From Arsenophonus sp. aPb (GTDB taxonomy: Bacteria; Pseudomonadota; Gammaproteobacteria; Enterobacterales; Enterobacteriaceae): DNA of 64,000 bases. The DNA lies in contig NZ_CP123499.1 of NCBI RefSeq assembly GCF_029873475.1, positions 496,001-560,000 of the forward strand, written 5' to 3'. Below, one piece after another: positions 26,063-34,634 of the stretch. The translations under genes were made by a program, and so were the position numbers. How positions within the stretch are numbered: position 1 is the stretch's first letter; every line of letters begins with the position of its first letter. Under the pieces are notes generated by a model. That model had not been told where the DNA came from. It saw only the letters and a program-made list of their open reading frames with translations, and did no database searches.

Positions 26063-28534
26063 CTAGTTTAAATGGAACACTTTATTGATTTTGTTTTTTA
26101 ATTTGTTTGTTTTTGCTTCAAGCTTTTCTACTGCTACATTAATTTCTTGCAGAAATTCTTTTTTTGTATGATGTTTAGAGAACTTTACATCCTGTAGGTT
26201 CGCCTCAGTAAAATCTGTTCTTGTTAAATTTGCTTTACTGAACTTAGCTTTTTGGCAGTTAGCATTGGTTAAATTTGCATCAGTAAGATCGGCATTTTTT
26301 AAGCTAACGTTTATTAAAGTTGCATTAATGAATTTGGCTTTTTGACAGTTAGTGTTGGTTAAATCCGCATCAGTAATATCTGCCTTTTGTAAGCTGGTAT
26401 TTATTAAAATTGCATCTATGAGATTTGTTTTTTGTAATGAGATCGCTTTTGCTAAATCGGTTTTAGTAATATTTGTTTGTTGTAATAAACTTACTGCTGA
26501 ATTTATATCGCTAGGATTTGTTTTTTGTAATAAAGTAGTGGCTGCTGATTTTGCTTTTATGAGATTGGCATTAGTAAGCGTTATGTTTTTTAAATCAAGG
26601 GTATCTTTTTTGTGTAATAAGATAGCTGCGGCTAAATATCCTTCAATGGCATCTGTTTTTTGTGATAAGTTAGCTGTGATGTTCTCTTCAGTGATCTTGA
26701 GTTCGTTAATATTTATTTTTTGTAATGAAATAGCCGCTGCTAGCTTTGCTGCAGTTAATTTTTCTTTAGGAACAACTATTCCTTGTAAATACATGCCTGC
26801 TGTAAAATCTGCTTCTGTTAAATTAGCGTCAGTGATATTTGTTTCTTGTAAGATAGCTCCAGTTAAACATGTATTTTTTAATTGAGCATTTTTTAAGGTA
26901 GCTTGGTATAAATTAGTAAAACTTAAATTGGCATTGTCCAGTACTGCTTCGGATAGGTTTGCTTTTTCCAGAACTGCGCCTACTAGATCGGCATTATTAA
27001 GCTTTGCTTCAATTAGAATGGTTTTACTTAGATTTGCATTTTTTAAATTAGCATATTTCAAATTTGCCTGGTATAGGTTTGCATTTGTTAATTTTGCACC
27101 TTGCATATTTGTTGAAAATAATTCTGCTCCGCTTAGATCGGCATTCGTCATATCTGATAATATAAAATAGCAACCGGAGAAATTAGCATTGTTTAATTTT
27201 GTATTTTGCAATTTTGCATCAGATAAATCAGAGGTGATTATTTTTGTGTGACTTAAATCGGCTCCAGTAAATATCGATTTTTGAAAAAAAGTTCCTTTTA
27301 TGTTTGTATTGCTAAATAAAGCGTTACTGAAATTAACATTGTCGCATTCAGATTTGAAAATCTCCGCTTGACGTAAATCGGCTTTAATAAGTGTTGCTCC
27401 TTGCATCTGAGTGGAGGATAGCGTCGCCTTATTTAACAATGCGGAATCTAAACGTGCAAAATTTAATGTCGTCACTTTAATTTCTTCGTTGGACATTTTT
27501 AATTTAGCTAATTTAGCTTCAGTTAAATTTGCCTTAACAAGTGTTGCATGATCCAAATTAGCACCAGCTATGGTGGCTCTTACTAACAATGCTGAATCTA
27601 ATTTTGCATTATTAAATGTTGTGTTTTGAATTGTTGCATCGGTTAGATTAGCATTAGTAAGCGTTGCATGATCAAAATTAGCGCCAAATAGGGTAGCTCT
27701 TTCTAACAATGCTGAATTTAATGTTGCATAATTAAATGTATTCGTTTTAATTTCGCCGTCAGATAGCTTTAAGTTAATAATTTTTGTGTCAGTCAGCTTT
27801 GCGCAATTAAGTGTTGCGTGATCAAAATTAGCGCCAGCTATCGAGGCTCTTTCTAACGATACTGAATCTAATGTTGCATAATTGAATGTTGTTTTTTCAA
27901 TTTTTGCACCGTTTAAATTTGCTTCTATTAATTTTGCATGATCAAATGTTGTATTTATAATATCTGTGTTTTGCAAATTTGCTGCGGATAAGTCTGTTCC
28001 ATCGAAATTTACATTTAACAAATAGGCACCCGCTAAATTAATGCCGTCTAAAATTCTGGCGGATAGATCTGTATTTAATAAATGAATCCTTCCTTTCTTG
28101 ATGTATATATTTGGATCAATCCGGTTATTTAATAACATGACAGTAGCAGTCATTTTAAATGCATGCTTATCGATTTCTGAAGTAAAATGTTCTCCTGTCT
28201 GTCCTTCAACGCAAACAGATAGCTTGTCTGAATGATATTGCGAAGGTTTAATGGTTACCGTGCAACCGTTAAAATTGAATTTGATTTCTTCAGGAATATG
28301 ATAGCAATTTGAATTAGCAATTTTTTTTTCCAGTGCGCTGGTCATTGTTTGCATTAAATTATCATATTGCTTAGATAATTTTCTTTCCACGCCGCCTAAA
28401 GTAAAAAAATTTATGATATGTTCAAGTAATCCTTTTGGTGATGTCGCTGATACTTTTCCCTCTATGCTATTGCTATTTATTGCGTAATTAGCAAACATTG
28501 AACAACGATTGGTATCCATATTTATATATGCCAT
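26063..28534 (-). CDS. PipB2-like pentapeptide-repeat T3SS effector
   Basis: 823 residues. Residues 30-52 (TSPKGLLEHIINFF, then LGGVERK) closely match the N-terminal region of Salmonella PipB2 (SPKTILEHIINFFTCGG), a SPI-2 effector; PipB2 itself is 350 residues and binds kinesin-1 on the host vacuole membrane. From about residue 155 on, the protein is a long run of A(D/N)L pentapeptide repeats predicted to form a beta-helix. It contains duplicated 50- and 40-residue blocks (about 215-395) and a 30-residue duplication near the end. The C-terminus is a basic Lys/Asn helix and lacks PipB2's kinesin-binding LFNEF motif. AGGGAA precedes the ATG. Export by the nearby SPI-2-type system is likely but inferred. 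Confidence 0.85.
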   Translation of the reverse strand: MAYINMDTNRCSMFANYAINSNSIEGKVSATSPKGLLEHIINFFTLGGVERKLSKQYDNLMQTMTSALEKKIANSNCYHIPEEIKFNFNGCTVTIKPSQYHSDKLSVCVEGQTGEHFTSEIDKHAFKMTATVMLLNNRIDPNIYIKKGRIHLLNTDLSARILDGINLAGAYLLNVNFDGTDLSAANLQNTDIINTTFDHAKLIEANLNGAKIEKTTFNYATLDSVSLERASIAGANFDHATLNCAKLTDTKIINLKLSDGEIKTNTFNYATLNSALLERATLFGANFDHATLTNANLTDATIQNTTFNNAKLDSALLVRATIAGANLDHATLVKANLTEAKLAKLKMSNEEIKVTTLNFARLDSALLNKATLSSTQMQGATLIKADLRQAEIFKSECDNVNFSNALFSNTNIKGTFFQKSIFTGADLSHTKIITSDLSDAKLQNTKLNNANFSGCYFILSDMTNADLSGAELFSTNMQGAKLTNANLYQANLKYANLKNANLSKTILIEAKLNNADLVGAVLEKANLSEAVLDNANLSFTNLYQATLKNAQLKNTCLTGAILQETNITDANLTEADFTAGMYLQGIVVPKEKLTAAKLAAAISLQKININELKITEENITANLSQKTDAIEGYLAAAILLHKKDTLDLKNITLTNANLIKAKSAATTLLQKTNPSDINSAVSLLQQTNITKTDLAKAISLQKTNLIDAILINTSLQKADITDADLTNTNCQKAKFINATLINVSLKNADLTDANLTNANCQKAKFSKANLTRTDFTEANLQDVKFSKHHTKKEFLQEINVAVEKLEAKTNKLKNKINKVFHLN

Positions 28535-29096
28535 ATTTTCTATTTCCCTAATAGTGTCGAATTTAAAATAAACGCGATTGGCGTATTTTGATTAACGGTG
28601 TAACCACAATAAATATATATTTATTGTTACTGAATATGTTATTAGTATTGATATATAATCAGATATATTGAATTTATACTATATAATTTTTCTAATGTTT
28701 TCTTTAAATTCAACATAATAATTTATATTAATTTAGTTAAATAAATTAATTTATGTTCTTTATTAAGATGGTTATTTGTTATAAAAGTAAGAAGCAGAAA
28801 TTTTATATTATTCATGCTTGTTTTCTTGATATGATCTAACGTTAATTATAATAATCTATTATCCATAGTTAAATTTCATACGTAGGTTTTTGTAGATTTC
28901 CTAATATTCTAATGCGTTAGTTTATATTTCATTCATAACTTGCTGTTAACTTTTGAATATAAATTTATCAATAAGTTATTATTGTTCAGTTATTATCCCT
29001 CGATTTAAACTGAAATAATTAATTAACAAATTACTCACGGAAAACCATTAAATTGACTGATTTTGTTTATAAAACAAGCATATGATTTATAAAGAC
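28535..29096. other. AT-rich gap upstream of the PipB2-like gene
   Basis: About 560 bases of very AT-rich sequence between the effector start and the tRNA promoter. No gene, repeat or clear operator is seen. It presumably contains the effector promoter, and regulator sites cannot be recognised by eye. Confidence 0.5.
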
Positions 29097-29125
29097 TAGA
29101 CCGGCGCAAAAACAGCAAGTATAAT
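29097..29125 (+). promoter_or_regulatory. Promoter of tRNA-Ile2
   Basis: A perfect -10 box TATAAT (29120-29125) lies 17 bases after TAGACC (29097-29102), a four-of-six match to TTGACA. It is about 12 bases before the tRNA, with a GC-containing stretch (GCATCCC) between. Confidence 0.65.
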
Positions 29126-29137
29126 GCATCCCACTTA

Positions 29138-29213
29138 GGCCCCTTGGCTCAGTGGTTAGAGCAGGCGACTCATAATCGCTTGGTCGCTGGTTCAAATCCA
29201 GCAGGGGCCACCA
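29138..29213 (+). tRNA. ileX: tRNA-Ile2 (CAU anticodon, lysidine-modified)
   Basis: 76 bases including encoded CCA. The cloverleaf is complete: acceptor GGCCCCT pairs with AGGGGCC, the D arm is GCTC..GAGC and the T arm is CTGGTTCAAATCCAG. The anticodon CAT is at 29171-29173 (position 34 onward). It is almost identical to E. coli tRNA-Ile2 (ileX), in which C34 is changed to lysidine by TilS so that it reads AUA instead of Met AUG. The position near rpoD also matches ileX. Confidence 0.95.
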
Positions 29214-29241
29214 AATTTAAGCTGTTAAATCAGCGCACATT

Positions 29242-29270
29242 AAGCCACTTTTTAGTAAGTGGCTTTTTTG
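29242..29270 (+). terminator. tRNA-Ile2 terminator
   Basis: Stem AAGCCACTT (29242-29250) and AAGTGGCTT (29257-29265) with a 6-base loop, followed by TTTTT. It lies 28 bases after the tRNA. Confidence 0.85.
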
Positions 29271-29302
29271 TATGTTGAATTTGGAGTGGTGATAAAATAG
29301 CG

Positions 29303-29938
29303 GTGGAAACGACAGCATGTGATTGGCTTGGCATTTTAACGAACGAAACTCTTATCCCTGTATCTGCTCTTGTTGCGATTTGTCTTTTCATCATAAGAGA
29401 GTTACTGGATTGTTTTCGTAAGTCAAAAGCCAGGAAGAACGAGATGCGAGCCCTGAAGAAGATTTTTGCTCGAGAATGCCAGTTAGCTTGGAATATAAGC
29501 GGACAAATTAAGGAACTATGCGAAAAGTTTGCACCCTATGAAAAAAGACCTATGCATGAATGCCCTCTAGATTTCAGTGTCTCAAAAACTGCGGCTGGTA
29601 AAATACGTTATACAGTTACAGAAAACGAAAAATCGATATCAGGAGTGCTAAGCGAGCCATTATTAGCAATCTTCACAAAGCATTTATACGATGTTTCTAA
29701 ACTCGATTCTGCTTTTTATGAAAAGATGAATTTAGCTTATACCGCCGTGATTGAACTGAAACATTTCGATGACTCATTGCTGGATAATGCAGACACATCG
29801 CAGCTAAATGGGATTGATAATATTATGTACGGTTTTTCAGGATATGCCCTTGAAGAGATAGTGTGGATTGAACGAGAGCTGAAGGCTCTCTATCAGTACT
29901 GCACGGGTAAAGAGTTGACTGAAGGGCTTTTACGATAA
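29303..29938 (+). CDS. Membrane-anchored protein of unknown function
   Basis: 211 residues from a GTG; no ATG is available near the N-terminus, and the only purine-rich site (GGAG at 29283-29286) is rather far, so the start is uncertain. One hydrophobic segment at about residues 17-36 (LIPVSALVAICLFIIRELL) is followed by a basic stretch (RKSKARKNEMR). The remainder is a soluble, mainly helical domain that should face the cytoplasm. I do not recognise the family. It sits immediately downstream of a tRNA gene, where acquired genes often lie, and no integrase or tRNA-end repeat is visible. It could be a phage- or island-derived gene. Confidence 0.65.
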   Translation: METTACDWLGILTNETLIPVSALVAICLFIIRELLDCFRKSKARKNEMRALKKIFARECQLAWNISGQIKELCEKFAPYEKRPMHECPLDFSVSKTAAGKIRYTVTENEKSISGVLSEPLLAIFTKHLYDVSKLDSAFYEKMNLAYTAVIELKHFDDSLLDNADTSQLNGIDNIMYGFSGYALEEIVWIERELKALYQYCTGKELTEGLLR

Positions 29939-30155
29939 AAATCGGCTTAAGCGGTGAATTGGCGCTAATAAGTCTAAAGTATATTTTGCTAGATTCTAGC
30001 GAGGTGTCTTAGTATTTAAGAAAGTGTGTGATCTCAAACTTCAACTAATATCATGTGAAATATATAGAATATGTCAGCCAAGGTCTACAAATTCACAAAT
30101 TACAGTGGCTAAAACTTTTACTGATGATCTGTTTGCTTAATTATCGCTATCAATA

Positions 30156-30185
30156 AAAAAGCACCTATCGAGATAGGTGCTTTTT
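30156..30185. terminator. rpoD operon terminator (bidirectional)
   Basis: Stem GCACCTATC (30161-30169) and GATAGGTGC (30172-30180), flanked by AAAAA before and TTTTT after, so it can terminate on both strands. It ends the rpsU-dnaG-rpoD message 25 bases after the rpoD stop. Confidence 0.85.
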
Positions 30186-30210
30186 ACTATTCTAAAGATA
30201 AATAATCGTT

Positions 30211-32058
30211 TTATTCATCCAAGAAACTACGCAGTACTTCTGAACGGCTTGGATGGCGTAGTTTACGTAACGCTTTTGCTTCAATTTGACGGATTCGCTC
30301 ACGGGTAACATCAAACTGTTTCCCCACTTCCTCTAAGGTGTGATCCGTATTCATATCAATACCAAAGCGCATACGCAGAACTTTTGCTTCACGGGTGGTC
30401 AAGCCAGCCAGAACTTCGTGGGTGGCTGAACGCAGACTTTCCGAGGTAGCAGAGTCTAAGGGTAGCTCTAAGGTCGTGTCTTCAATGAAATCACCAAGAT
30501 GTGAATCTTCATCATCGCCAATTGGTGTTTCCATTGAAATAGGTTCTTTAGCAATTTTTAGTACTTTACGGATTTTATCCTCAGGCATTAACATGCGTTC
30601 TGCTAATTCTTCAGGTGAGGGTTCACGTCCCATTTCCTGAAGCATTTGGCGAGAAATGCGGTTCAGTTTGTTGATCGTTTCAATCATGTGCACTGGAATA
30701 CGGATAGTGCGCGCCTGATCAGCAATTGAACGGGTGATCGCCTGTCGGATCCACCAGGTTGCATAAGTTGAAAACTTGTATCCACGACGGTATTCAAATT
30801 TATCGACCGCTTTCATTAGACCAATGTTGCCTTCCTGAATCAGATCGAGAAATTGGAGGCCTCGATTGGTATATTTTTTAGCAATAGAGATAACTAAACG
30901 TAAGTTAGCTTCAACCATCTCCTTTTTCGCGCGACGCGCTTTTGCTTCACCAATAGACATACGGCGGTTAATATCTTTTACTTGTTCAATGGTTAAACCG
31001 GTCTCTTCTTCAATCTGTTGTAGTTTTTGTAAAGAGCGTTGTATCTCTTCTTCGACTTCAACTAATTTTTCAGACCAGGGTTTATTCATTGCTTTTGCCG
31101 CAGCTAACCAATTAACATTAGTTTCATTACCTGAGAATAAGGTAATAAAGTTTTTCTTCGGCATTTTGCATTGTTCAATACAGAGTTTCATGATGAGGCG
31201 CTCTTGAGAGCGAACACGCTCCATCATATCACGCATATTGTTTACTAAATAATCAAACTGTTTTGGTACTAAACGAAACTGTTTGAAAATCTCAGACAAC
31301 TGCTCAATTTCTGCGATTGAATTAGCATGGTTACGGCCACTTTTTTGAATTTCAAGGGACGTGCGTTCATATTGTTCACGAAGCTCTGAAAATTTTTGCC
31401 GAGCGAGTTCTGGATCGACATTGTTTTCATCACTGTCGTCACTATCATCATCTTCGTCTTTATCTTCATCTTCGTCATCATTTAGGGCTTCTTCCGGTAA
31501 AACCGAACCGATATGGGTTGCTGTTGGTGCTAAATCTTCTTCAGCGTTAGGATCAACAAAGCCGGTAATAATATCAGATAGGCGGGTTTCATCTTTTTCA
31601 ACACGTTGGTATTGGTCTAATAGATAAGCGATAGCTTCAGGATATTCAGCGACAGAACACTGAACCTGATTAATGCCATCTTCGATGCGTTTAGCGATAT
31701 CAATTTCGCCTTCACGGGTCAGTAGTTCTACGGTACCCATTTCACGCATGTACATTCGCACAGGATCGGTTGTGCGGCCTATTTCACTTTCAACACTGGA
31801 TAATACCTGGGCAGCAGCCTCAACAGCATCATCGTCAGTATCAGTGGCGGTTTCTGCAAGAATAAGATCGTCGGCATCAGGCGCTTCTTCCATCACTTGA
31901 ATGCCCATATCATTAATCATTTGGATGATATCTTCGATCTGATCTGAATCGACGATATCTTCCGGCAGATGGTCGTTGACCTCAGCATAGGTCAGGTAGC
32001 CTTGCTCTTTACCTTTGGTAACTAGTAGCTTCAGCTGTGACTGCGGGTTATGCTCCAT
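30211..32058 (-). CDS. rpoD: RNA polymerase primary sigma factor RpoD (sigma-70)
   Basis: 615 residues from the ATG at 32058 (MEHNPQSQLK, aligning with E. coli MEQNPQSQLK); an upstream ATG adding 7 residues is not needed. E. coli RpoD is 613. It directs RNA polymerase to housekeeping promoters. Regions 1.1, 1.2 (TDPVRMYMREMG), 2 (KFSTYATWWIRQAI), 3 and 4 (TLEEVGKQFDVTRERIRQIE) are intact. The acidic non-conserved stretch near residues 190-210 is an almost unbroken Asp/Glu run. It is the last gene of the macromolecular synthesis operon. Confidence 0.98.
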   Translation of the reverse strand: MEHNPQSQLKLLVTKGKEQGYLTYAEVNDHLPEDIVDSDQIEDIIQMINDMGIQVMEEAPDADDLILAETATDTDDDAVEAAAQVLSSVESEIGRTTDPVRMYMREMGTVELLTREGEIDIAKRIEDGINQVQCSVAEYPEAIAYLLDQYQRVEKDETRLSDIITGFVDPNAEEDLAPTATHIGSVLPEEALNDDEDEDKDEDDDSDDSDENNVDPELARQKFSELREQYERTSLEIQKSGRNHANSIAEIEQLSEIFKQFRLVPKQFDYLVNNMRDMMERVRSQERLIMKLCIEQCKMPKKNFITLFSGNETNVNWLAAAKAMNKPWSEKLVEVEEEIQRSLQKLQQIEEETGLTIEQVKDINRRMSIGEAKARRAKKEMVEANLRLVISIAKKYTNRGLQFLDLIQEGNIGLMKAVDKFEYRRGYKFSTYATWWIRQAITRSIADQARTIRIPVHMIETINKLNRISRQMLQEMGREPSPEELAERMLMPEDKIRKVLKIAKEPISMETPIGDDEDSHLGDFIEDTTLELPLDSATSESLRSATHEVLAGLTTREAKVLRMRFGIDMNTDHTLEEVGKQFDVTRERIRQIEAKALRKLRHPSRSEVLRSFLDE

Positions 32059-32241
32059 AAGACGGTATCCACACTTCATAATTTGGGTTGGTGTTGGTCG
32101 GCGAAAACAAGTCAGCCAACAATAAAATTAAAGGGAACTTAATTATTTTATGTGCCATGCCCTTTAAATCATGGCAACTTACAGGCGTTTGCCCTACTTT
32201 ATGCGGCACTTAAGCCGGATGTTTTTTACTTTTCAAGATTA

Positions 32242-33984
32242 CTATTTTATTTTTGCAACAGTAATTAAACGAACTTCTTCACGTTCTTCACTGGTTAAAC
32301 CTTCTGTTCGCTCTTTTGCCATCAGAGATTCGAACCTTTCATCAAGTGCGGTAATCAATAAATGCTCCAAGGCATCCTTGAACATTTTTTCCGCTATCTC
32401 TTCTATCTCTATATCGTTCCAAGTTGCCAGTTTTTCAAGTTGTTTAACAAATTTATTATTACGATAGCATTCCAGTAATTGACCAGTAGTTATGCCAGGA
32501 TGAGATTGACAAAGCTCAACTAACTCTAAAAACAGCATTAATCCTGGTAACTGTGAGTGCTTAATGCCATCAAGAGTAGGAATTAAGTTCACAAAATTTG
32601 GATTCTGGACCAATAATGCGATCAATATTCGCATGGTTGTTGGTTTAATTTTTGGTGCCTGATAATTTATTTTTTCAGCCGATCCTTTTTCAATCATGGC
32701 AAGAATACGCGAAGTATCAGGAATACCAATAAAACTACCCAATTCTTGTGCTAAATATAACTGTAAAGTGTCACCAGGCACTTTTTTAATTAAAGGCATA
32801 GCAAGACGATTGAATTTTGCTTTACCTTCATGACTAGCTAAATCAACTTGTGCAACCAATGTATCAAACAAAAATGTAGACAAAGAGTGTGACTTATCCA
32901 TTCGTTGTTCAAAATTTGCTTTACCTTCTTTGCGTATTAGCGAATCAGGATCCTCACCATCAGGTAAAAACATAAATTGTAACTGGCGGCCATCACTCAA
33001 ATAGGGAAGCGCTGTGTCAAGCGTTCGCCATGCGGCTTCGCGACCTGCTTTATCCCCATCATAACAACAAATAACCGTATCCGTTGTTCGGAAAAGTAAC
33101 TGGATATGCTCTGCCGTTGTTGATGTACCTAATGATGCTACGGCATAATTAATACCGAATTGCGCCAGAGCAACAACATCCATATAACCTTCGACAACTA
33201 ATAGTTTAGAAAGTGCCGGATTATTTTGGCTTGCTTCATATAGTCCATATAATTGGCGGCCTTTATGAAAAATCTCAGTTTCTGGTGAATTGAGATATTT
33301 TGGTAATGTATCATCTAAAACACGACCACCAAACGCCACAACACGTCCTCTACGATCTCGGATCGGAAACATTATGCGTTCCCGAAAGCGATCGTAGGTA
33401 CGACCATTATTATTGGTAACTAACATACCGGCAGCATCTAGCTGTTTATGGCTCTCAACATGTTTAGCAAAATGCTTGAGTAGATTGTCCCAGCCGGCTG
33501 GTGCAAAACCGATAGAAAAACGATGAATTACTTCATCACTTAAGCCACGTTGTATTAAATATTGTTTTGCATTATGTGAGTCTAATTTATTCAATGAATG
33601 TTGATAAAATTGATTAATATCATTCATTAATTGATAAAGATTTTGCCGCTGATGCCGCTCTATTTGATTTGAACTGTTACCCGTTTCATATGGAATTTCC
33701 AGCCCATGCAGGGTAGCAAGTTCTTCAATTGTTTCGACAAAATCAAGCTTGTCATAATTCATCAGAAAATCAATGGCATTACCATGGGCACCACAGCCAA
33801 AACAGTGATAAAATTGTTTATCGCCATTAACAGTAAATGAAGGCGTTTTTTCATTATGAAATGGACAACACGCGTGATGGTTTTTGCCTTGCTTTTTTAG
33901 CGGCACTTTAGTATCAATAAGATCAACGATATCGGTTCTAGCCAATAAGTCATTGATAAATGTACGCGGAATTCGTCCAGCCAT
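32242..33984 (-). CDS. dnaG: DNA primase DnaG
   Basis: 580 residues from the ATG at 33984 (MAGRIPRTFIN, as in E. coli); the ORF extends 17 residues upstream without support. E. coli DnaG is 581. It makes RNA primers at the replication fork. The N-terminal zinc-binding domain has CCPFHNEK and CFGCGAHG. The central TOPRIM catalytic domain includes VVEGYMDVVAL and CCYDGDKAGREAA. The C-terminal helicase-binding domain is complete. It lies between rpsU and rpoD, after an intercistronic hairpin. Confidence 0.98.
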   Translation of the reverse strand: MAGRIPRTFINDLLARTDIVDLIDTKVPLKKQGKNHHACCPFHNEKTPSFTVNGDKQFYHCFGCGAHGNAIDFLMNYDKLDFVETIEELATLHGLEIPYETGNSSNQIERHQRQNLYQLMNDINQFYQHSLNKLDSHNAKQYLIQRGLSDEVIHRFSIGFAPAGWDNLLKHFAKHVESHKQLDAAGMLVTNNNGRTYDRFRERIMFPIRDRRGRVVAFGGRVLDDTLPKYLNSPETEIFHKGRQLYGLYEASQNNPALSKLLVVEGYMDVVALAQFGINYAVASLGTSTTAEHIQLLFRTTDTVICCYDGDKAGREAAWRTLDTALPYLSDGRQLQFMFLPDGEDPDSLIRKEGKANFEQRMDKSHSLSTFLFDTLVAQVDLASHEGKAKFNRLAMPLIKKVPGDTLQLYLAQELGSFIGIPDTSRILAMIEKGSAEKINYQAPKIKPTTMRILIALLVQNPNFVNLIPTLDGIKHSQLPGLMLFLELVELCQSHPGITTGQLLECYRNNKFVKQLEKLATWNDIEIEEIAEKMFKDALEHLLITALDERFESLMAKERTEGLTSEEREEVRLITVAKIK

Positions 33985-34011
33985 AAACTCTTCATTGATG
34001 AAAGATAACAA

Positions 34012-34038
34012 GCCGTGCTTCTTATTAGGAAGCACGGC
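34012..34038 (-). terminator. rpsU-dnaG intercistronic attenuating hairpin
   Basis: Perfect 10-base stem GCCGTGCTTC (34012-34021) and GAAGCACGGC (34029-34038), loop TTATTAG. The T-run (CTTTTTG) is on the plus side, so on the operon strand the tail is poor in T. E. coli has a partial terminator at the same place that lowers primase relative to S21 expression, and the same role is likely here. Confidence 0.75.
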
Positions 34039-34096
34039 CTTTTTGTAATCACTTAATCACTGCTGTCGAATTGTTACGGTTGCTGAACCGTAACAA

Positions 34097-34312
34097 TTAG
34101 TACAAACGAGTACGACGTGCGTTCTCGCGAGCCAATTTTTTAGCGTGCCGCTTTACTGCTGATGCTTTTTCACGTTTACGTACAGTCGTTGGTTTCTCAT
34201 AGAACTCACGACGGCGCACTTCAGCTAATATCCCTGCTTTTTCGCAAGAACGCTTAAAACGACGCAGTGCTACGTCAAATGGCTCGTTTTCACGTACTTT
34301 AATTACCGGCAT
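34097..34312 (-). CDS. rpsU: 30S ribosomal protein S21
   Basis: 71 residues, same length as E. coli S21 and nearly identical, starting MPVIKVRENEPFD and ending in the basic tail RENARRTRLY. S21 helps the 30S subunit in initiation. GAGGTGAAAGG is the ribosome site. It is the first gene of rpsU-dnaG-rpoD, with a recognisable promoter 70-100 bases upstream. Confidence 0.99.
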   Translation of the reverse strand: MPVIKVRENEPFDVALRRFKRSCEKAGILAEVRRREFYEKPTTVRKREKASAVKRHAKKLARENARRTRLY

Positions 34313-34383
34313 GTGCCTTTCACCTCAAAAAAATCGGTTTTTGCTAGCAATATCATAGCCAGCTCTCTTCAAAATGGTGCGGA

Positions 34384-34413
34384 ATTTTACTTCAATGTGT
34401 AGGGCTTTGTAAA
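34384..34413 (-). promoter_or_regulatory. rpsU operon promoter
   Basis: On the minus strand, TTTACA (plus 34408-34413) is followed after 18 bases by TAAAAT (plus 34384-34389), a good sigma-70 pair. It lies about 70 bases upstream of rpsU. Confidence 0.6.
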
Positions 34414-34572
34414 GTGCTGTATAAAAACGAAACGCACAAAATCAGCCAATTAATTATTTTTAATGAAAAAATAGTTGGCATAGTTTAGCTGATAATGGAT
34501 AAGCCATACAAATTATTTATGTTAATTATAACTGATTTAATCCAGATAGACAGTTATTTATTTGCTGAGAAG

Positions 34573-34601
34573 TTGCACCTTTTTTACATAAATAGTGATA
34601 A
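34573..34601 (+). promoter_or_regulatory. tsaD promoter
   Basis: TTGCAC (34573-34578), a 17-base spacer and TGATAA (34596-34601), ending 33 bases before the tsaD start. Moderate match to sigma-70. Confidence 0.5.
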
Positions 34602-34634
34602 ACTTGCGTTATTAGCGAAGGTGGTGAGTAATAT

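Noticed and set aside
26352..26885. 177-codon open frame on the plus strand
   Set aside because: It is antisense to the PipB2-like gene. Regular repeats leave the opposite strand open, giving a Phe/Val/Ala-rich repetitive product, and no ribosome site is seen.
29138..29213. tRNA with CAU anticodon read as tRNA-Met
   Set aside because: The body matches tRNA-Ile2 almost base for base, not elongator or initiator Met tRNA.
31361..31627. Serine-rich 88-codon plus-strand frame
   Set aside because: It is the reverse of the Asp/Glu run in RpoD; composition explains it.
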